Assembly (NCBI RefSeq): GCF_008327685.1
Contig: NZ_BDDE01000019.1
Span: 1 to 64,000 of the forward strand
DNA: 64,000 nt
From: Actinomadura sp. K4S16
GTDB taxonomy: Bacteria; Actinomycetota; Actinomycetes; Streptosporangiales; Streptosporangiaceae
Reading direction: 5' to 3'
Position 1 is the stretch's first letter; each line of letters starts with the position of its first letter. The notes under the pieces were generated by a model. That model searched no databases, was not told where the DNA came from, and saw nothing but the letters and a program-made list of their open reading frames with translations. This document shows positions 1 through 9,449 of this stretch, one piece after another. Position numbers and translations under genes: made by a program.

Positions 1-3000
1 AGAGCAGCGTGGACTCGGGTGGCGGCGGTCTGGAGGTTGCCAGTGCGGATGAGTGCTGTGGCTTCCCGGTCGAGCAGTCTGAGTCGGCTGCGGTGATCGT
101 GTGGGGTCAGCGGGATGATTTCGCCGAGGAAGGCGGTGACCGATAGTTCCCCGAGTTGGGCAGCGATGGCCACGGCGGCTTGGTAGGCGTAGCCAGCGAG
201 GTCGTCGTACTCCCGGAGCGCGGCGTGATGTCGCGCGATGTCGAGTAGATCCTCGTAGCTGCCTCTTCCGTCTTGGAAACGCGCGTTGCGCATGGCCAGC
301 GCGCGGCGGTGGCGTTGGTCGGACTGATCAGACTGATCGACTTGGTGCAGGTTGGCTGCCGCGGCGATCCAGGGGTGCATGACGATCTCGCTGTCGGGGG
401 CGGGGGACAGCAGGGTGAGGTCGGTCAGCCGATGGATCGCGATGGTGACCCGGCGTTGCCGGTCAAGGGTGGGAGCGTCGTGGAGCGCGCGGGTGAGGTC
501 GAGGGGGGACATCGGTGCGGTGCTGACGGCAGCCTGCAGCAGGACCTCGATCTGCTCTTCGGTGAGCAGAGTGAGGAGGTGGCCCAGCAGGATGTCCCGG
601 GTTCCCAGCAGCATGGCCTCGTCGACGGCCTGGGCGAGGGGGCGGGTGCCGGTGAGGACGATGCCCTGGGACGTGGCCAGGTCGCGGAGTTTACGAGTGA
701 CGTCGAACAGGTTCCCGCGGCCATGGCTGAGCAGGGCGTTGACGAACTCGATCAGCCGAGGGTGCCCGCCGATCGCCCCCACCAGGACACGACGATCCTC
801 GGGCGGCAGGGTGGCGAGTTTGGGCATGCGGAGCAGCATCCGTCGCAGCTCGGCCGTCGAGAGCGGCGGTAGCGCCACCTGATGTAGCAGGCTCATGTCC
901 GGCAGCGGATAGCGGCATGTGACCAGAATCTTCCCGCGCTGTGCCTGTTCGCACATGGCGGTGAAGATGTCGGCGAACCCCGGGTCGGTGAAAGCAGTGC
1001 CGTCGTCGGTGAGGTTCTGCTCGAAGTCGTCGAACACCACCAGCAGCGGCACCTGGCGCAACACCTGCCCGATGATCGCGACCTTGCCAGTGTCCTCCAC
1101 CCCCGGGTCGGTCAGCACCTGCACGGCCTGCTCGAACCCGGTCTCCCCCCGCATGGCCTGGGCGACCGTGTTGATCAGCTCGGAGGGGTTCCACACACCG
1201 GTGTGAACAGCGGTCAGCCAGCCCTCATCGCCCAACCGGGTCTTGGCCCGCCCTGCCAGCGCGGTCTTACCAATGCCGCCGACTCCGGTCAGCACCACTC
1301 CGGCCACCGCCCCGTACTCACGGGCGCGGGGCCCGCCCCTCAGAACCGTCATCGTGGTCCGTAACTGCGGCCGCCGCCCGACCAGTGCCCCCAGCGGCAA
1401 CTCCGCCACACTGCTACCCGCCGGAGGCCGCGTAGGTTGCGACAACGGCTGCGCCGCCCCGCCCGCGAGGCGGAGCGGCAGGTCATCGCCCGCCGACAGC
1501 AGAACGGCGGTCCCATATTCCGGTAGTGGCCGACTGGCAAGGTCGATCCGCTGCCTTGCAGCCTCCACGGCGGCGCGGGCTCGGCCCAGGGCCTGGGCGG
1601 GCGTAACGGACGGATCGCCGGCCAGCGCACTGTAGAAACGTGCGGCCAGGGAGGTGGCGTAGGAGTCGGTGACCGATGCCTGCATGGCCAGTACCCGGTC
1701 CGCCCCCCGCTCCACCAACAGCTCAGCGAGGCCCGGTCCTCCGTCACCGGTGGCCGCCGCGGCGGCACAGGCGGAGATCACCACCAGCGGCAGCGGGTTC
1801 TCACCCGCCCGCAGCACCTCCACCGTCCCGGCGGCGTCCACCTGTTCGGGGCGACCGTCCTCATCACACAGCTCCACCATGGTCGGTGAACCGTGCGCTG
1901 ACAGGTGCAGGACGTGATACTGATCCTTTTGCAGGGCCGTAGCGATCTGCTGGGAGCTGGCCACCTCGAGCACCCGCACCTGCGCCCCATGCTGCTCGTG
2001 GGCATCGGCGACCGCGTCCAGCACCGCCTGCATCTCCGCCTCGACGTCCAACGGGGCACTGCGCGTCGAGCCCTCGTCGGGTGCCGAAACCGCCACCAGG
2101 ATCTTCAACGGCCCCGGCAACGGACCCACCACCGCACCACCGGCACCGGGCACACGCCGCCGCACCCGCACCGCCGACATCGTCACCAGTGGGGCACCCG
2201 CCAGCCGCACCAGCTCCACCGGCAGGTCCGCCACCGACCGATCCAGCTCGAATACCACATCGACGGCTGAACCCAGCGGCGACGACATCACCAACCGCTC
2301 CAGATGCGCCGCAGTCTCCTCGGACCACAGCACCCCGGCCAGCGCCTCGCCCGCCTCAGCCAACCGCCGCTCCGCCATCGCGGCCGGGCCGCCCAGCGCT
2401 CTCCACACCCCGCCCAACCCCAACGGGAGCGCTCCCTCCCGCACCCCCAGAACACCGCCGGCCACCTGCGTCTCGGACCGGACTCGGCCGCTCTCAACGC
2501 CGACCCGCACCAGTACCTGATGCACCAACCCCGCGCCGACACGGGCAGGACCCGTCACCGAAGACGGCGGCTGAGAACGCGGCGGCAACGTGGGCACCGA
2601 CCCGAGCGGCGGCGCGGTCTCGTACGGCTGGCCGGTCAGCAACCGCACCAACCGTTCCACCCCGGCCGCCGTGAATTCAGACACCTCGAAAGATGAGGAT
2701 GTCTCAGCATCAAGGAAGTCGGGGATTTCTTCCTTCGAACGGCCGGGAAGCACGACGGGCAGGATCCGTTTCACATACGTCGGATAATCCCGGTAAAGCA
2801 GCTTGATCAAATGCCGCTTCTCCCAGCGCACCCCACGCCGCTCATCTGGCGGCGCGTCGTCGTCGGCCGCCCGCCGGTACTCCGGCGACGCGATCACCAT
2901 GACGAAGTCGGCCGCCTGAACCTCGGTGCGCATCCATGTAGGCCAGTCCTGGCGCTCCTCCGCCGCCGGAAGATCCAACCGCGCATCGATCCCCTGAGCG

Positions 3001-3089
3001 CGCAACAATGTCCAGAACTCCCGCACCGACTCCTGATGCTCGTCAGAATCGTGCGCGTACGAAATGAACACCCGGACGCGATCCGACAT
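1..3089 (-). CDS. SEFIR-CHAT-NB-ARC STAND protein (partial, runs off left edge)
   Basis: 1,029 codons are visible and the C-terminus lies beyond the window. Domains in order: a SEFIR (TIR-like) domain at residues 1 to about 140 (RVRVFISYAHDS, DWPTWMRTEV, ADFVMVIASPEY); a CHAT caspase-like protease at about 290-500 with candidate catalytic His399 (LHLSAHGSP) and Cys441 (VVISACAA); an NB-ARC/NACHT-type ATPase with Walker A GVGGIGKT (602-609) and Walker B LLVVFDDFEQ (682-691); then a helical region that probably leads into a repeat sensor. ATG at 3089 follows a G-rich ribosome site. Proteins of this type combine nucleotide-dependent switching with proteolysis and are known from bacterial immunity and programmed death; the trigger and target here are unknown. 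No partner gene is visible on its 5' side. The domain calls are firm, the role is inferred. Confidence 0.9.
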   Translation of the reverse strand, partial: MSDRVRVFISYAHDSDEHQESVREFWTLLRAQGIDARLDLPAAEERQDWPTWMRTEVQAADFVMVIASPEYRRAADDDAPPDERRGVRWEKRHLIKLLYRDYPTYVKRILPVVLPGRSKEEIPDFLDAETSSSFEVSEFTAAGVERLVRLLTGQPYETAPPLGSVPTLPPRSQPPSSVTGPARVGAGLVHQVLVRVGVESGRVRSETQVAGGVLGVREGALPLGLGGVWRALGGPAAMAERRLAEAGEALAGVLWSEETAAHLERLVMSSPLGSAVDVVFELDRSVADLPVELVRLAGAPLVTMSAVRVRRRVPGAGGAVVGPLPGPLKILVAVSAPDEGSTRSAPLDVEAEMQAVLDAVADAHEQHGAQVRVLEVASSQQIATALQKDQYHVLHLSAHGSPTMVELCDEDGRPEQVDAAGTVEVLRAGENPLPLVVISACAAAAATGDGGPGLAELLVERGADRVLAMQASVTDSYATSLAARFYSALAGDPSVTPAQALGRARAAVEAARQRIDLASRPLPEYGTAVLLSAGDDLPLRLAGGAAQPLSQPTRPPAGSSVAELPLGALVGRRPQLRTTMTVLRGGPRAREYGAVAGVVLTGVGGIGKTALAGRAKTRLGDEGWLTAVHTGVWNPSELINTVAQAMRGETGFEQAVQVLTDPGVEDTGKVAIIGQVLRQVPLLVVFDDFEQNLTDDGTAFTDPGFADIFTAMCEQAQRGKILVTCRYPLPDMSLLHQVALPPLSTAELRRMLLRMPKLATLPPEDRRVLVGAIGGHPRLIEFVNALLSHGRGNLFDVTRKLRDLATSQGIVLTGTRPLAQAVDEAMLLGTRDILLGHLLTLLTEEQIEVLLQAAVSTAPMSPLDLTRALHDAPTLDRQRRVTIAIHRLTDLTLLSPAPDSEIVMHPWIAAAANLHQVDQSDQSDQRHRRALAMRNARFQDGRGSYEDLLDIARHHAALREYDDLAGYAYQAAVAIAAQLGELSVTAFLGEIIPLTPHDHRSRLRLLDREATALIRTGNLQTAATRVHAA

Positions 3090-3278
3090 GGCCACCCCCC
3101 GCCACAACGTCGTGACGCAACAGGCTAACTAGCCAACACCGCCAGCACAGCCAAATACAACGCACACAACCGAAACCGGCCACCCGTAAACAAGATCGAA
3201 ATTATGGGGGAGGTGGACAGTTCCGACTCGCGACTGTTCGGCGGAGGTATCGGCGGGGGGTAGCCGACTGGGCAGCGC

Positions 3279-4118
3279 TCAGGAGCGGAGCTCCAGCGTG
3301 CAGCACTTCGGGCCGCCGCCCGCCTTGCGCAGCTCGGACAGGTCGACCGGGAGCGGCTCGTACCCGTGGACCCGCAGGGTGTCGATCAGCTCGACCGCCT
3401 CGGCGTTGATGACGACGTTGCGCCCGTCGCACACGGCGTTGAGCCCGAGCACGGCCGCGTCCGCCTCGCTCGCGAGGACCGCGTTCGGGAACAGCCGCTC
3501 CAGCACCGCCCGGCTGCCGGGGGAGAACGCGCCGGGGTAGTAGGCCACGTTGTCGCCGCCGAGGGGGAACAGCGCCGTGTCCAGGTGGTAGAAGCGCGGG
3601 TCGACGAGCCGGAGCGTCACCACCGGGCGGCCGAGGAACTCCTGCGCCTCCTGGTGCGCGGCGATGTCCGTCCGGAACCCCGTCCCGGCCAGGATGACGT
3701 GGTCGAGCGTGAGGAAGTCGCCCTCGCCCTCGTTGGTGTGCTGCGGCTCCAGCAGCTCGGAGAACCCGTTCTCCAGCAGCCACTTCGCGTACGCGGGCCC
3801 TTCGGCGTGCCGCTCCGGGTGCGTGAACTTCGCCCCGTACACACGTCCGCCGACCACCAGCGCCCCGTTGGCCGCGAACACCATGTCGGGCAGCCCCTCG
3901 ATGGGGTCGATGAGGCTCACCTCGTGCCCGAGCGCGAGGTACGCCGCCCGCAGCTCCTCCCACTGCGCCACGGCCTTCGCCGCCTCGGCGCCGGCCACCG
4001 GGTCCATCCACGGGTTGATCGCGTAGGTGACGGCGAAGTGCTCCGGACGGCACATCAGGTAGTGCCTCCGCAGCGCGGTCCGGACGGCGGTCGGCTCCAT
4101 TGCCGGCATGACGGTCAT
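3279..4118 (-). CDS. ddaH: dimethylargininase / amidinotransferase-fold hydrolase
   Basis: 279 residues, the usual size for N(G),N(G)-dimethylarginine dimethylaminohydrolase, which releases citrulline and dimethylamine in the cytoplasm. Visible family features are the early substrate segment CRPEHFAVTYAINPWM, DMVFAANGALV, an EGEGDFL acidic loop, the catalytic-His region FYHLDTALFPLGGDN, and the C-terminal nucleophile Cys in GGPKCCTLELRS. The start ATG at 4118 has GGAG six bases upstream. The gene stands alone. A close alternative is another guanidino-modifying member of the family (arginine deiminase-like), so the exact substrate is not certain. Confidence 0.85.
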   Translation of the reverse strand: MTVMPAMEPTAVRTALRRHYLMCRPEHFAVTYAINPWMDPVAGAEAAKAVAQWEELRAAYLALGHEVSLIDPIEGLPDMVFAANGALVVGGRVYGAKFTHPERHAEGPAYAKWLLENGFSELLEPQHTNEGEGDFLTLDHVILAGTGFRTDIAAHQEAQEFLGRPVVTLRLVDPRFYHLDTALFPLGGDNVAYYPGAFSPGSRAVLERLFPNAVLASEADAAVLGLNAVCDGRNVVINAEAVELIDTLRVHGYEPLPVDLSELRKAGGGPKCCTLELRS

Positions 4119-4261
4119 ACGTGTCTCCAGGAACGTCCGAAGGGGGGATCGACTCAGCGAAAGCCTAAGAACGAAGGCCGCGCAATCCAATGCGCCAATC
4201 TTGCTCTGACCTGGTACTTCGTTGCGTCTTCCGGCTCTTCGTGCACGATTCGTTGCGCAGC

Positions 4262-4747
4262 TCAGCGGCCTCGGCCCCGGCCCGCCGCCCCAGACCCGCG
4301 CACCTCCAGCACCTGCGCCCACCACACGGTTTTGCCGCCGTCCGCCCCGGGGTGCCACCCCCACCGGTCGGCGGACGCGGCGACGATGGCCATGCCCCGA
4401 TGCCCCTCGTCGGTGTCGGACGCCGCCATGAGCCGGGGCAGCCCCGGCTCGGGGTCGGTCACGTCCACGCGCAGCACCCCGTCCATCACCCGGAGCCGGA
4501 CCTTGACCACCCCGCCGGCCCGCAACTCGTCCCGCACATGCCGGACGGCGTTCGTGACGAGTTCGGACGTCAGCAGCACCGCCACATCGATGTCGGCCTC
4601 GGCGACGCCCCACCCGTCCAGCGCGTCCCGCACCGCCCGCCGCGCCGCCCCCGGCGCCCGATCGGACAACCCCCATACATACGTCCGCGCCCGCCTCGCC
4701 CGCGTGATGCCGCCCCGCCGCAGCAGTGTGCTGATACGGCCGTCCAT
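4262..4747 (-). CDS. ATP-binding anti-sigma-type regulator (HATPase_c)
   Basis: 161 residues with a single GHKL ATPase domain of the RsbW/SpoIIAB type: N-box LTSELVTNAVRHV (about 60-72), G1 segment DVTDPEPGLP and G2 segment GHRGMAIVAASADRWGW. Such small Streptomyces-type kinases bind sigma factors, STAS antagonists or DNA-binding partners. GGAGGT lies eight bases before the ATG. It is transcribed away from the XRE-type regulator at 4902, a pairing often seen in actinomycetes, so the two probably act together. No DUF397 partner is visible. Confidence 0.85.
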   Translation of the reverse strand: MDGRISTLLRRGGITRARRARTYVWGLSDRAPGAARRAVRDALDGWGVAEADIDVAVLLTSELVTNAVRHVRDELRAGGVVKVRLRVMDGVLRVDVTDPEPGLPRLMAASDTDEGHRGMAIVAASADRWGWHPGADGGKTVWWAQVLEVRGSGAAGRGRGR

Positions 4748-4901
4748 GCGCCTCGACCTCCGTTGTCCCGCTTCCGAGCGCGGGACGCGAATGTCCCGCG
4801 TAACTCAGTGAAACCGCGCGCACACGGACCGAGAAAGGCGACAATGGGGCCGTAGGAGGGACACAAGTCCGCTCGCGCCTCTCCGGTCGAAGGGTGCCCC
4901 C

Positions 4902-6200
4902 GTGACTGAACAGCCGCGCCCGCCATGGGCCGTACGCCTGGAAGCCGAACGCCGCGCACGCGGCTGGGGCCCGTTCAAAGCCGCCCGCCGCCTCTACGCC
5001 GCCGCCGGGATCGACCACCCGGACGCGAGCCAGGTCAAGAACCTCTCCCGGCAGATCAACCGGCACGAGAAAGGCGAGGTCTTCCCGTCCGACTGGGGCT
5101 CCGCCTACGCCACTGCGTTCGGTCTTGAGGAGAAGGACCTCTTCGGCCAGGAATCGCCCGTTTGCCCGACGGGTACCAAAGAACCGAGCGCCACTCCCGA
5201 CGATCGGACCGACGACGTGAAACGCCGCGCAGCACTCCAATTACTCGCCGCCCTGGGCGCCGGAACGGCGATCCCTCCCGGAGCCCTGGAGCAGATCCTC
5301 TCCAGCATCGACCGCGCCCTCGATCGGCCCGTCGACCTGGAGGAATGGGAGAGCGCGATCCGCGAGTACGGCTTTCTCATCAACCGCCAGCCGGTCGGCT
5401 CGCTGATCAACGACCTGACCGCCGACATCATCGGCATCGGCGAACTCCTCAATCGCGGCGACGCGCCGCGTTCAGACCTGCTGCGCATCAGCGCGGGGCT
5501 GTCGTCGCTGCTGGCGATCGAGTTCGGTGACATAGGCAACCGGAGGGGTGCCCGCCTGACGTGGGGGACGGCGCGCCGGGCCGCCGACGCCTCCGGCGAC
5601 CGCGACCTCCAGGTCTGGATTCGGGCGCGCGAAGCCGAGGAGGCTTTCTGGTTCGGGCTCTCACCGCAGGAGATAAGAGCCCGCACGGCCGAGGCCATCG
5701 CGATCGCTGATGGAAGGCCCAGCGGTGGCCTGCCAAGGGCCTACGCCGTGCGTGCCAGCGTCGCCGCGGAGCACGGAGACAGGGAAGCCGCCCGCAAGAC
5801 GATGAACGACCTTTCGGAGTTGTTCGAGAACCTGCCGGACTCGGTGACGGAGGACCCGGCCACCTTCGGGTGGAGCGAAGCGCGCTTCCGCTGGAACGAG
5901 GCGTACATCTACACGTTGATGGGGGACGCCAAGGCCCGCCAAGCCGTGGACGACGCCCGCAGCCTCTACCCATCCGGAACCCTCGGCCCGATCGCCAACC
6001 TCGACGTCATCGAGGCAATGGGCGCCGTCCACAGCGGAGAGGTCGACGCAGGGCTCGCCCAGACCCTCACCACCCTGCAGGACCTGCCAGTGAGCCCCGC
6101 CCGCCGACGCATGACCGCCCAGATCCTCCACACACTCCCCGAGCGGGCGCGTGCCCTGCCTGCGGCACGAGAGCTGCGCGCACTGACCACCGTCACCTGA
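4902..6200 (+). CDS. XRE-type regulator with helical repeat C-terminus
   Basis: 432 residues from a GTG start. The N-terminus (about 1-75) resembles actinobacterial helix-turn-helix proteins with the HEKGEVFPSDWGSAYATAFG segment. The remainder (about 110-430) is entirely alpha-helical and looks like tetratricopeptide-type repeats, suggesting a peptide or protein sensor. It is divergent from the HATPase gene at 4747, with about 155 bp between them for shared regulation. The gene contains a TTA leucine codon at 5241-5243, rare in this GC-rich genome, so translation may depend on the bldA tRNA. Confidence 0.75.
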   Translation: MTEQPRPPWAVRLEAERRARGWGPFKAARRLYAAAGIDHPDASQVKNLSRQINRHEKGEVFPSDWGSAYATAFGLEEKDLFGQESPVCPTGTKEPSATPDDRTDDVKRRAALQLLAALGAGTAIPPGALEQILSSIDRALDRPVDLEEWESAIREYGFLINRQPVGSLINDLTADIIGIGELLNRGDAPRSDLLRISAGLSSLLAIEFGDIGNRRGARLTWGTARRAADASGDRDLQVWIRAREAEEAFWFGLSPQEIRARTAEAIAIADGRPSGGLPRAYAVRASVAAEHGDREAARKTMNDLSELFENLPDSVTEDPATFGWSEARFRWNEAYIYTLMGDAKARQAVDDARSLYPSGTLGPIANLDVIEAMGAVHSGEVDAGLAQTLTTLQDLPVSPARRRMTAQILHTLPERARALPAARELRALTTVT

Positions 6201-6462
6201 CAGACCGCAGCCCGAAGCCGAGTCGTGGGATGTCTCTCCTCCCTGAGCTGTGTGAGGGCAGCACGACAGTGACGCCGCTCTGGATCGTCTAACAGGAGTT
6301 TGGAGTCGTGCCGGGCGGCAACGGTCCAATAGGCCTTCATGCCACAACCTCCATCCTCGTGTGCGAGGCGGTGATTGTCGGACTCCATGCGCTCAGTCCG
6401 CCGGCCCTGCTGGAGTCCAGGGCAGGCCAGTACTCATTCCCTTCCTTACGCTATGCCCGGCC

Positions 6463-6726
6463 TCATCTGGCCCGAATAAAGGAGATCAGCCCGGCGGCCG
6501 CTCCTGTAACGGCGACAGAGACCGAGGCTCCCATGATGAGAGCGCCCGCCGCAGACGATCCGCCCCATCGCCACACCACGAAGGCAGCGACCATGCCCGT
6601 GATGCCACCACTCAGCATCACATTAACCATCAGCAGTACCCGCACGATGAGCCGACAAGTCGTTGGGCTTCCGTACCACCAGTCGAAGAGCCTGTGCCGG
6701 TCGGGAGGGAGTTCTGGATGTTGCAT
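6463..6726 (-). CDS. small two-helix membrane protein, unknown
   Basis: 87 residues from ATG at 6726, which has GAGG four bases upstream; the frame is open further upstream but without a better start. Two hydrophobic segments are evident: roughly residues 27-50 (LMVNVMLSGGITGMVAAFVV) and 58-80 (GALIMGASVSVAVTGAAAGL). It ends in a basic FIRAR tail. No family recognised. It lies in a lower-GC stretch between two XRE-type regulators. Confidence 0.5.
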   Translation of the reverse strand: MQHPELPPDRHRLFDWWYGSPTTCRLIVRVLLMVNVMLSGGITGMVAAFVVWRWGGSSAAGALIMGASVSVAVTGAAAGLISFIRAR

Positions 6727-6906
6727 GCCACCTCGCTGTGTCCAGGTCCCGGCGCCGCTGTGGCGCCGACTAGATCCAGATAGCCAGCCCGGGTGGTTGT
6801 TGCACCATGTCGCAACGACCACTTCGAGGGGGTGTTGCGGAAGATGGCAACGTTGGCTTAGTGAATCGAGTGGAACACTGAAGGTGCGGCCGCCGATGAT
6901 GGACGC

Positions 6907-8127
6907 ATGGCCGACATCGTCTCCCGGTACGCATCTGACCCGTCAACCTCGGGCAGGTTGAAGCCCCTGGACCCTAGGCTCAGCCCGGAGATACGGGTAT
7001 GGGCCGAAGCGCTGCGCATGCTGTGGTTTCAGGTGGGGATGTCACAGAATCGCTTTGCCCACACCTATCACTTCGATAAGGGGACTATTTCACGCTACCT
7101 CAGTGGTACTCGCGTTCCCGGAGACCAAGCGTTTCTAGATCGTCTGTTGGCTATCAAAGCTGAGAAGGATCAAAAGGTATCCCCTGAAGTTCGCGCCCAC
7201 CTGGCCGCGCTGCAAATGGAGGCACTGCAAGTTGCTCATCCGCAGGGGTACCGAGTGCGGATGGTCCGCGACGAGCTACACATCGCAGTCGTAAGCCAGC
7301 GTGCGGCTGAACGCTATGCTACGCAGCTGGAAGAGCAGCTTGCCGAACGCATTCGCCGCCACGATGGGCTGGAGGTCGCGTGGGACGCAGACCGTGCTGC
7401 CATGCAAGCCGAGCGTGACCGTCTCGAGGCTGAGATTATCGACATCACCAGCCAGCTGGACCACGCCCGTCGCCGCGCCACCGAGGCCGAACGTCGTTGC
7501 CAGCATCTTGAACAGCTTCTAGATCACTTCGAAACCTCCCGTAGCAACGCAGATGGCGTCCTATCCATTGAACCTCAGACGCTCATGGGTCTGGAGGAGT
7601 CTGCAGGGTTGATCCGCACATATGAACTGCAGTTGGTCCCAGGGCTACTGCAGTGGGAGGCGTATGCGCGTGCGGTGATACGCCTGAGCGGCAACGGAGC
7701 TGCCGAACACGAGATCGACCAGCGAGTGGAACTGCAGTTGCAACGTCAGGAACGCCTCACGGGCCCGGACGCGCCGCGCCTGTGGGCCGTGGTGGACGAG
7801 GGGGCGCTACGGCGCCCCATCGGCGGACCTGAAGTGATGCGGGGCCAGTTCGAGCACCTCATCGAGATGTCGAAACTGCCCAACGTCACCATCCAGATCA
7901 TGCCGTTCAGGGTCGGAGGCCACAAGGCCAAGGGGGGCGGCTTCACGATTTTTCGACCCGAGCAGAAACTGCCGGACGTGGTTTACGTTGAGACCCTCAC
8001 CGGCGAAATGTACCTGGATAAACCCAATGATGTCGACAGCTACCTGCAGGCCATGGAACGCCTGTGCGTCGACAGTGCGACCCCGGAGCGCACCGTCGAG
8101 CTTCTCAAGCATCTTCTTGATATGTGA
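6907..8127 (+). CDS. XRE-family regulator with DUF5753 domain
   Basis: 406 residues. A helix-turn-helix sits at about 33-85 (MSQNRFAHTYHFDKGTISRY), followed by a charged coiled coil at about 125-215 rich in Glu/Arg/Ala heptads, then a DUF5753 domain (ESAGLIRTYELQLVPGLLQW onward) to the C-terminus. The coiled coil between HTH and DUF5753 is an unusual insertion. DUF5753 regulators normally sit beside a small DUF397 gene, and none follows within 240 bp. Codon use includes CTA, ATA and TTG more often than its neighbours, hinting at later acquisition. The start may lie slightly elsewhere because the ribosome site is weak. Confidence 0.85.
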   Translation: MADIVSRYASDPSTSGRLKPLDPRLSPEIRVWAEALRMLWFQVGMSQNRFAHTYHFDKGTISRYLSGTRVPGDQAFLDRLLAIKAEKDQKVSPEVRAHLAALQMEALQVAHPQGYRVRMVRDELHIAVVSQRAAERYATQLEEQLAERIRRHDGLEVAWDADRAAMQAERDRLEAEIIDITSQLDHARRRATEAERRCQHLEQLLDHFETSRSNADGVLSIEPQTLMGLEESAGLIRTYELQLVPGLLQWEAYARAVIRLSGNGAAEHEIDQRVELQLQRQERLTGPDAPRLWAVVDEGALRRPIGGPEVMRGQFEHLIEMSKLPNVTIQIMPFRVGGHKAKGGGFTIFRPEQKLPDVVYVETLTGEMYLDKPNDVDSYLQAMERLCVDSATPERTVELLKHLLDM

Positions 8128-8366
8128 CCTGCGGCGGCGACGGGGCTTTCTGGTGCATACAAATGATTCGGTTCGCCTATTTTCAATGAGCTGACTCCAA
8201 CCTCCATTGGCGTGGGGGGCGAGGGTGAGGATGGCCTGGTTGATGGTGGTCAGGTGGCTGGGCGAGCAGCGGCCTTCTGCGCGATGTGCCAGTGCGCAAC
8301 GCGCCATGCGGCAGGGCCGGGGGCGGGGCTCGGCTCGCAGGTGCCGGCCCCGCCGTCGGCGTCCGG

Positions 8367-8915
8367 TTACTTGATCGGCTTGAGTTGCGTGTAGCGGATC
8401 AGCGGCGCGTCGCAGTGGCCGCCGGTGCCCTTGTCGAAGTCGAACCAGAACTCGATGGCGTTCTCGCCCATGCGGCCCCGGCCGATGGAGGTCCACTGGA
8501 CCAGCTTGCCCTTGTGCCACTTGCTGTCCTCGACGGCGTTGCTCCCGGTGTAGCCGGGGCCGCCGGACAGGCGCCACTTGCCGGTGCTCTCATGGACGGC
8601 CAGCAGCGACCTGACCATCGAGTTCTTGTGGTTGCCCTTGGTCTTCTGGATGGCGTACCCCCACTCGACGACCGTGACGAGCGGGCGGCTCTTGGTCGGC
8701 TTGCCGTCGGTCTTGATGTAGCCCTTCCCCCAGCGCCCCTTCGCCTTGCAGGTGGCATAGGCGATGTACTTGGGCTTGCCGACCTTGGCCACGGTGACCT
8801 TCCCGGTCCCCGCGCCGGCGCCGGACGGGGAGGCGGAGGCCACCGGAGCGGCCGCCACCAGGCCCGCCGTGGTGAGCGCGGCAGCGGCGAGCGGCACGAA
8901 CTTCTTCATCGACAC
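8367..8915 (-). CDS. secreted protein of unknown function
   Basis: 182 residues from a GTG start (GAGGAG seven bases upstream; the in-frame ATG two codons later is too far from it). A Sec signal peptide is clear: KK, then a hydrophobic stretch LAAAALTTAGLVAAA, with cleavage near ASA-SPSG. The mature protein is small, basic in the middle and rich in Trp, Gly and Lys, with only two Cys (ATCKAKG and GGHCDAP) that could form one disulfide. I recognise no family. It stands alone, upstream of a long structured intergenic region. Confidence 0.75.
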   Translation of the reverse strand: MSMKKFVPLAAAALTTAGLVAAAPVASASPSGAGAGTGKVTVAKVGKPKYIAYATCKAKGRWGKGYIKTDGKPTKSRPLVTVVEWGYAIQKTKGNHKNSMVRSLLAVHESTGKWRLSGGPGYTGSNAVEDSKWHKGKLVQWTSIGRGRMGENAIEFWFDFDKGTGGHCDAPLIRYTQLKPIK

Positions 8916-9449
8916 GCTTGTTCTCCTCGAACGTATCTATGATCGCCACGCGTTTCCCGGAGGGCGCGGGCGATCGACGGCACGTCGATTATCGAGAGCG
9001 AAATCCACCCACCCCAGGGCCTCGGGTACCATTAATCAATGGGATCTCCGGCACTATCGACTCCACTGCCGGACGAAGGTTTCGTCCCAGGTGAACGATA
9101 GTGCGTGACGGCGCGTCCACAGCCCGCCACTGCCGCGTGACGCTCGCGTGAGACGCTTTCCTGTCATTGGTCGCGAATTAACTCACGGTTCACCGAAAAT
9201 GTGCCCAGAGAGCGGAAGTAGGAATATAGGGGAGAGGTGAGAAAGCCGGTTCGTGAACACGTGCCGGTCTGATGCGAAATGGCCCCGAGGGGCCTTGACA
9301 TCCGAAAGAGCGGCCAAGCGGCCCACGGCTGCGCCTGTTTCGACGCGTCCCTGTGCGGGCTCGCAGGCGCAGCGGTCCGGCCTGCTGAACTTGTCCATCG
9401 TTCAGGTCCTAGCTGGACGAGACATGTAGTTAGACGATATATATGCCGT
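8916..9449. other. 534-bp intergenic region with nested inverted repeats
   Basis: No convincing gene is visible here. The region is less GC-rich than its flanks. It holds CCATT-N4-AATGG at 9029-9042 and the nested hairpin described separately at 9051-9104. It carries the promoter of the secreted-protein gene (minus strand) and that of the PadR gene (plus strand). Confidence 0.6.
9051..9104. repeat. nested inverted repeat / hairpin
   Basis: Outer arms GCACTATCG (9051-9059) and CGATAGTGC (9096-9104) are perfectly complementary. Inside them GGACGAA (9071-9077) and TTCGTCC (9081-9087) form a second perfect stem with a 3-nt loop. No T-tract follows. It could be a structured RNA, a terminator or a double operator. 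Confidence 0.6.

Noticed and set aside
9183..9398. 71-codon minus-strand frame upstream of padR
   Set aside because: No ribosome site or recognisable family, and composition fits non-coding sequence.
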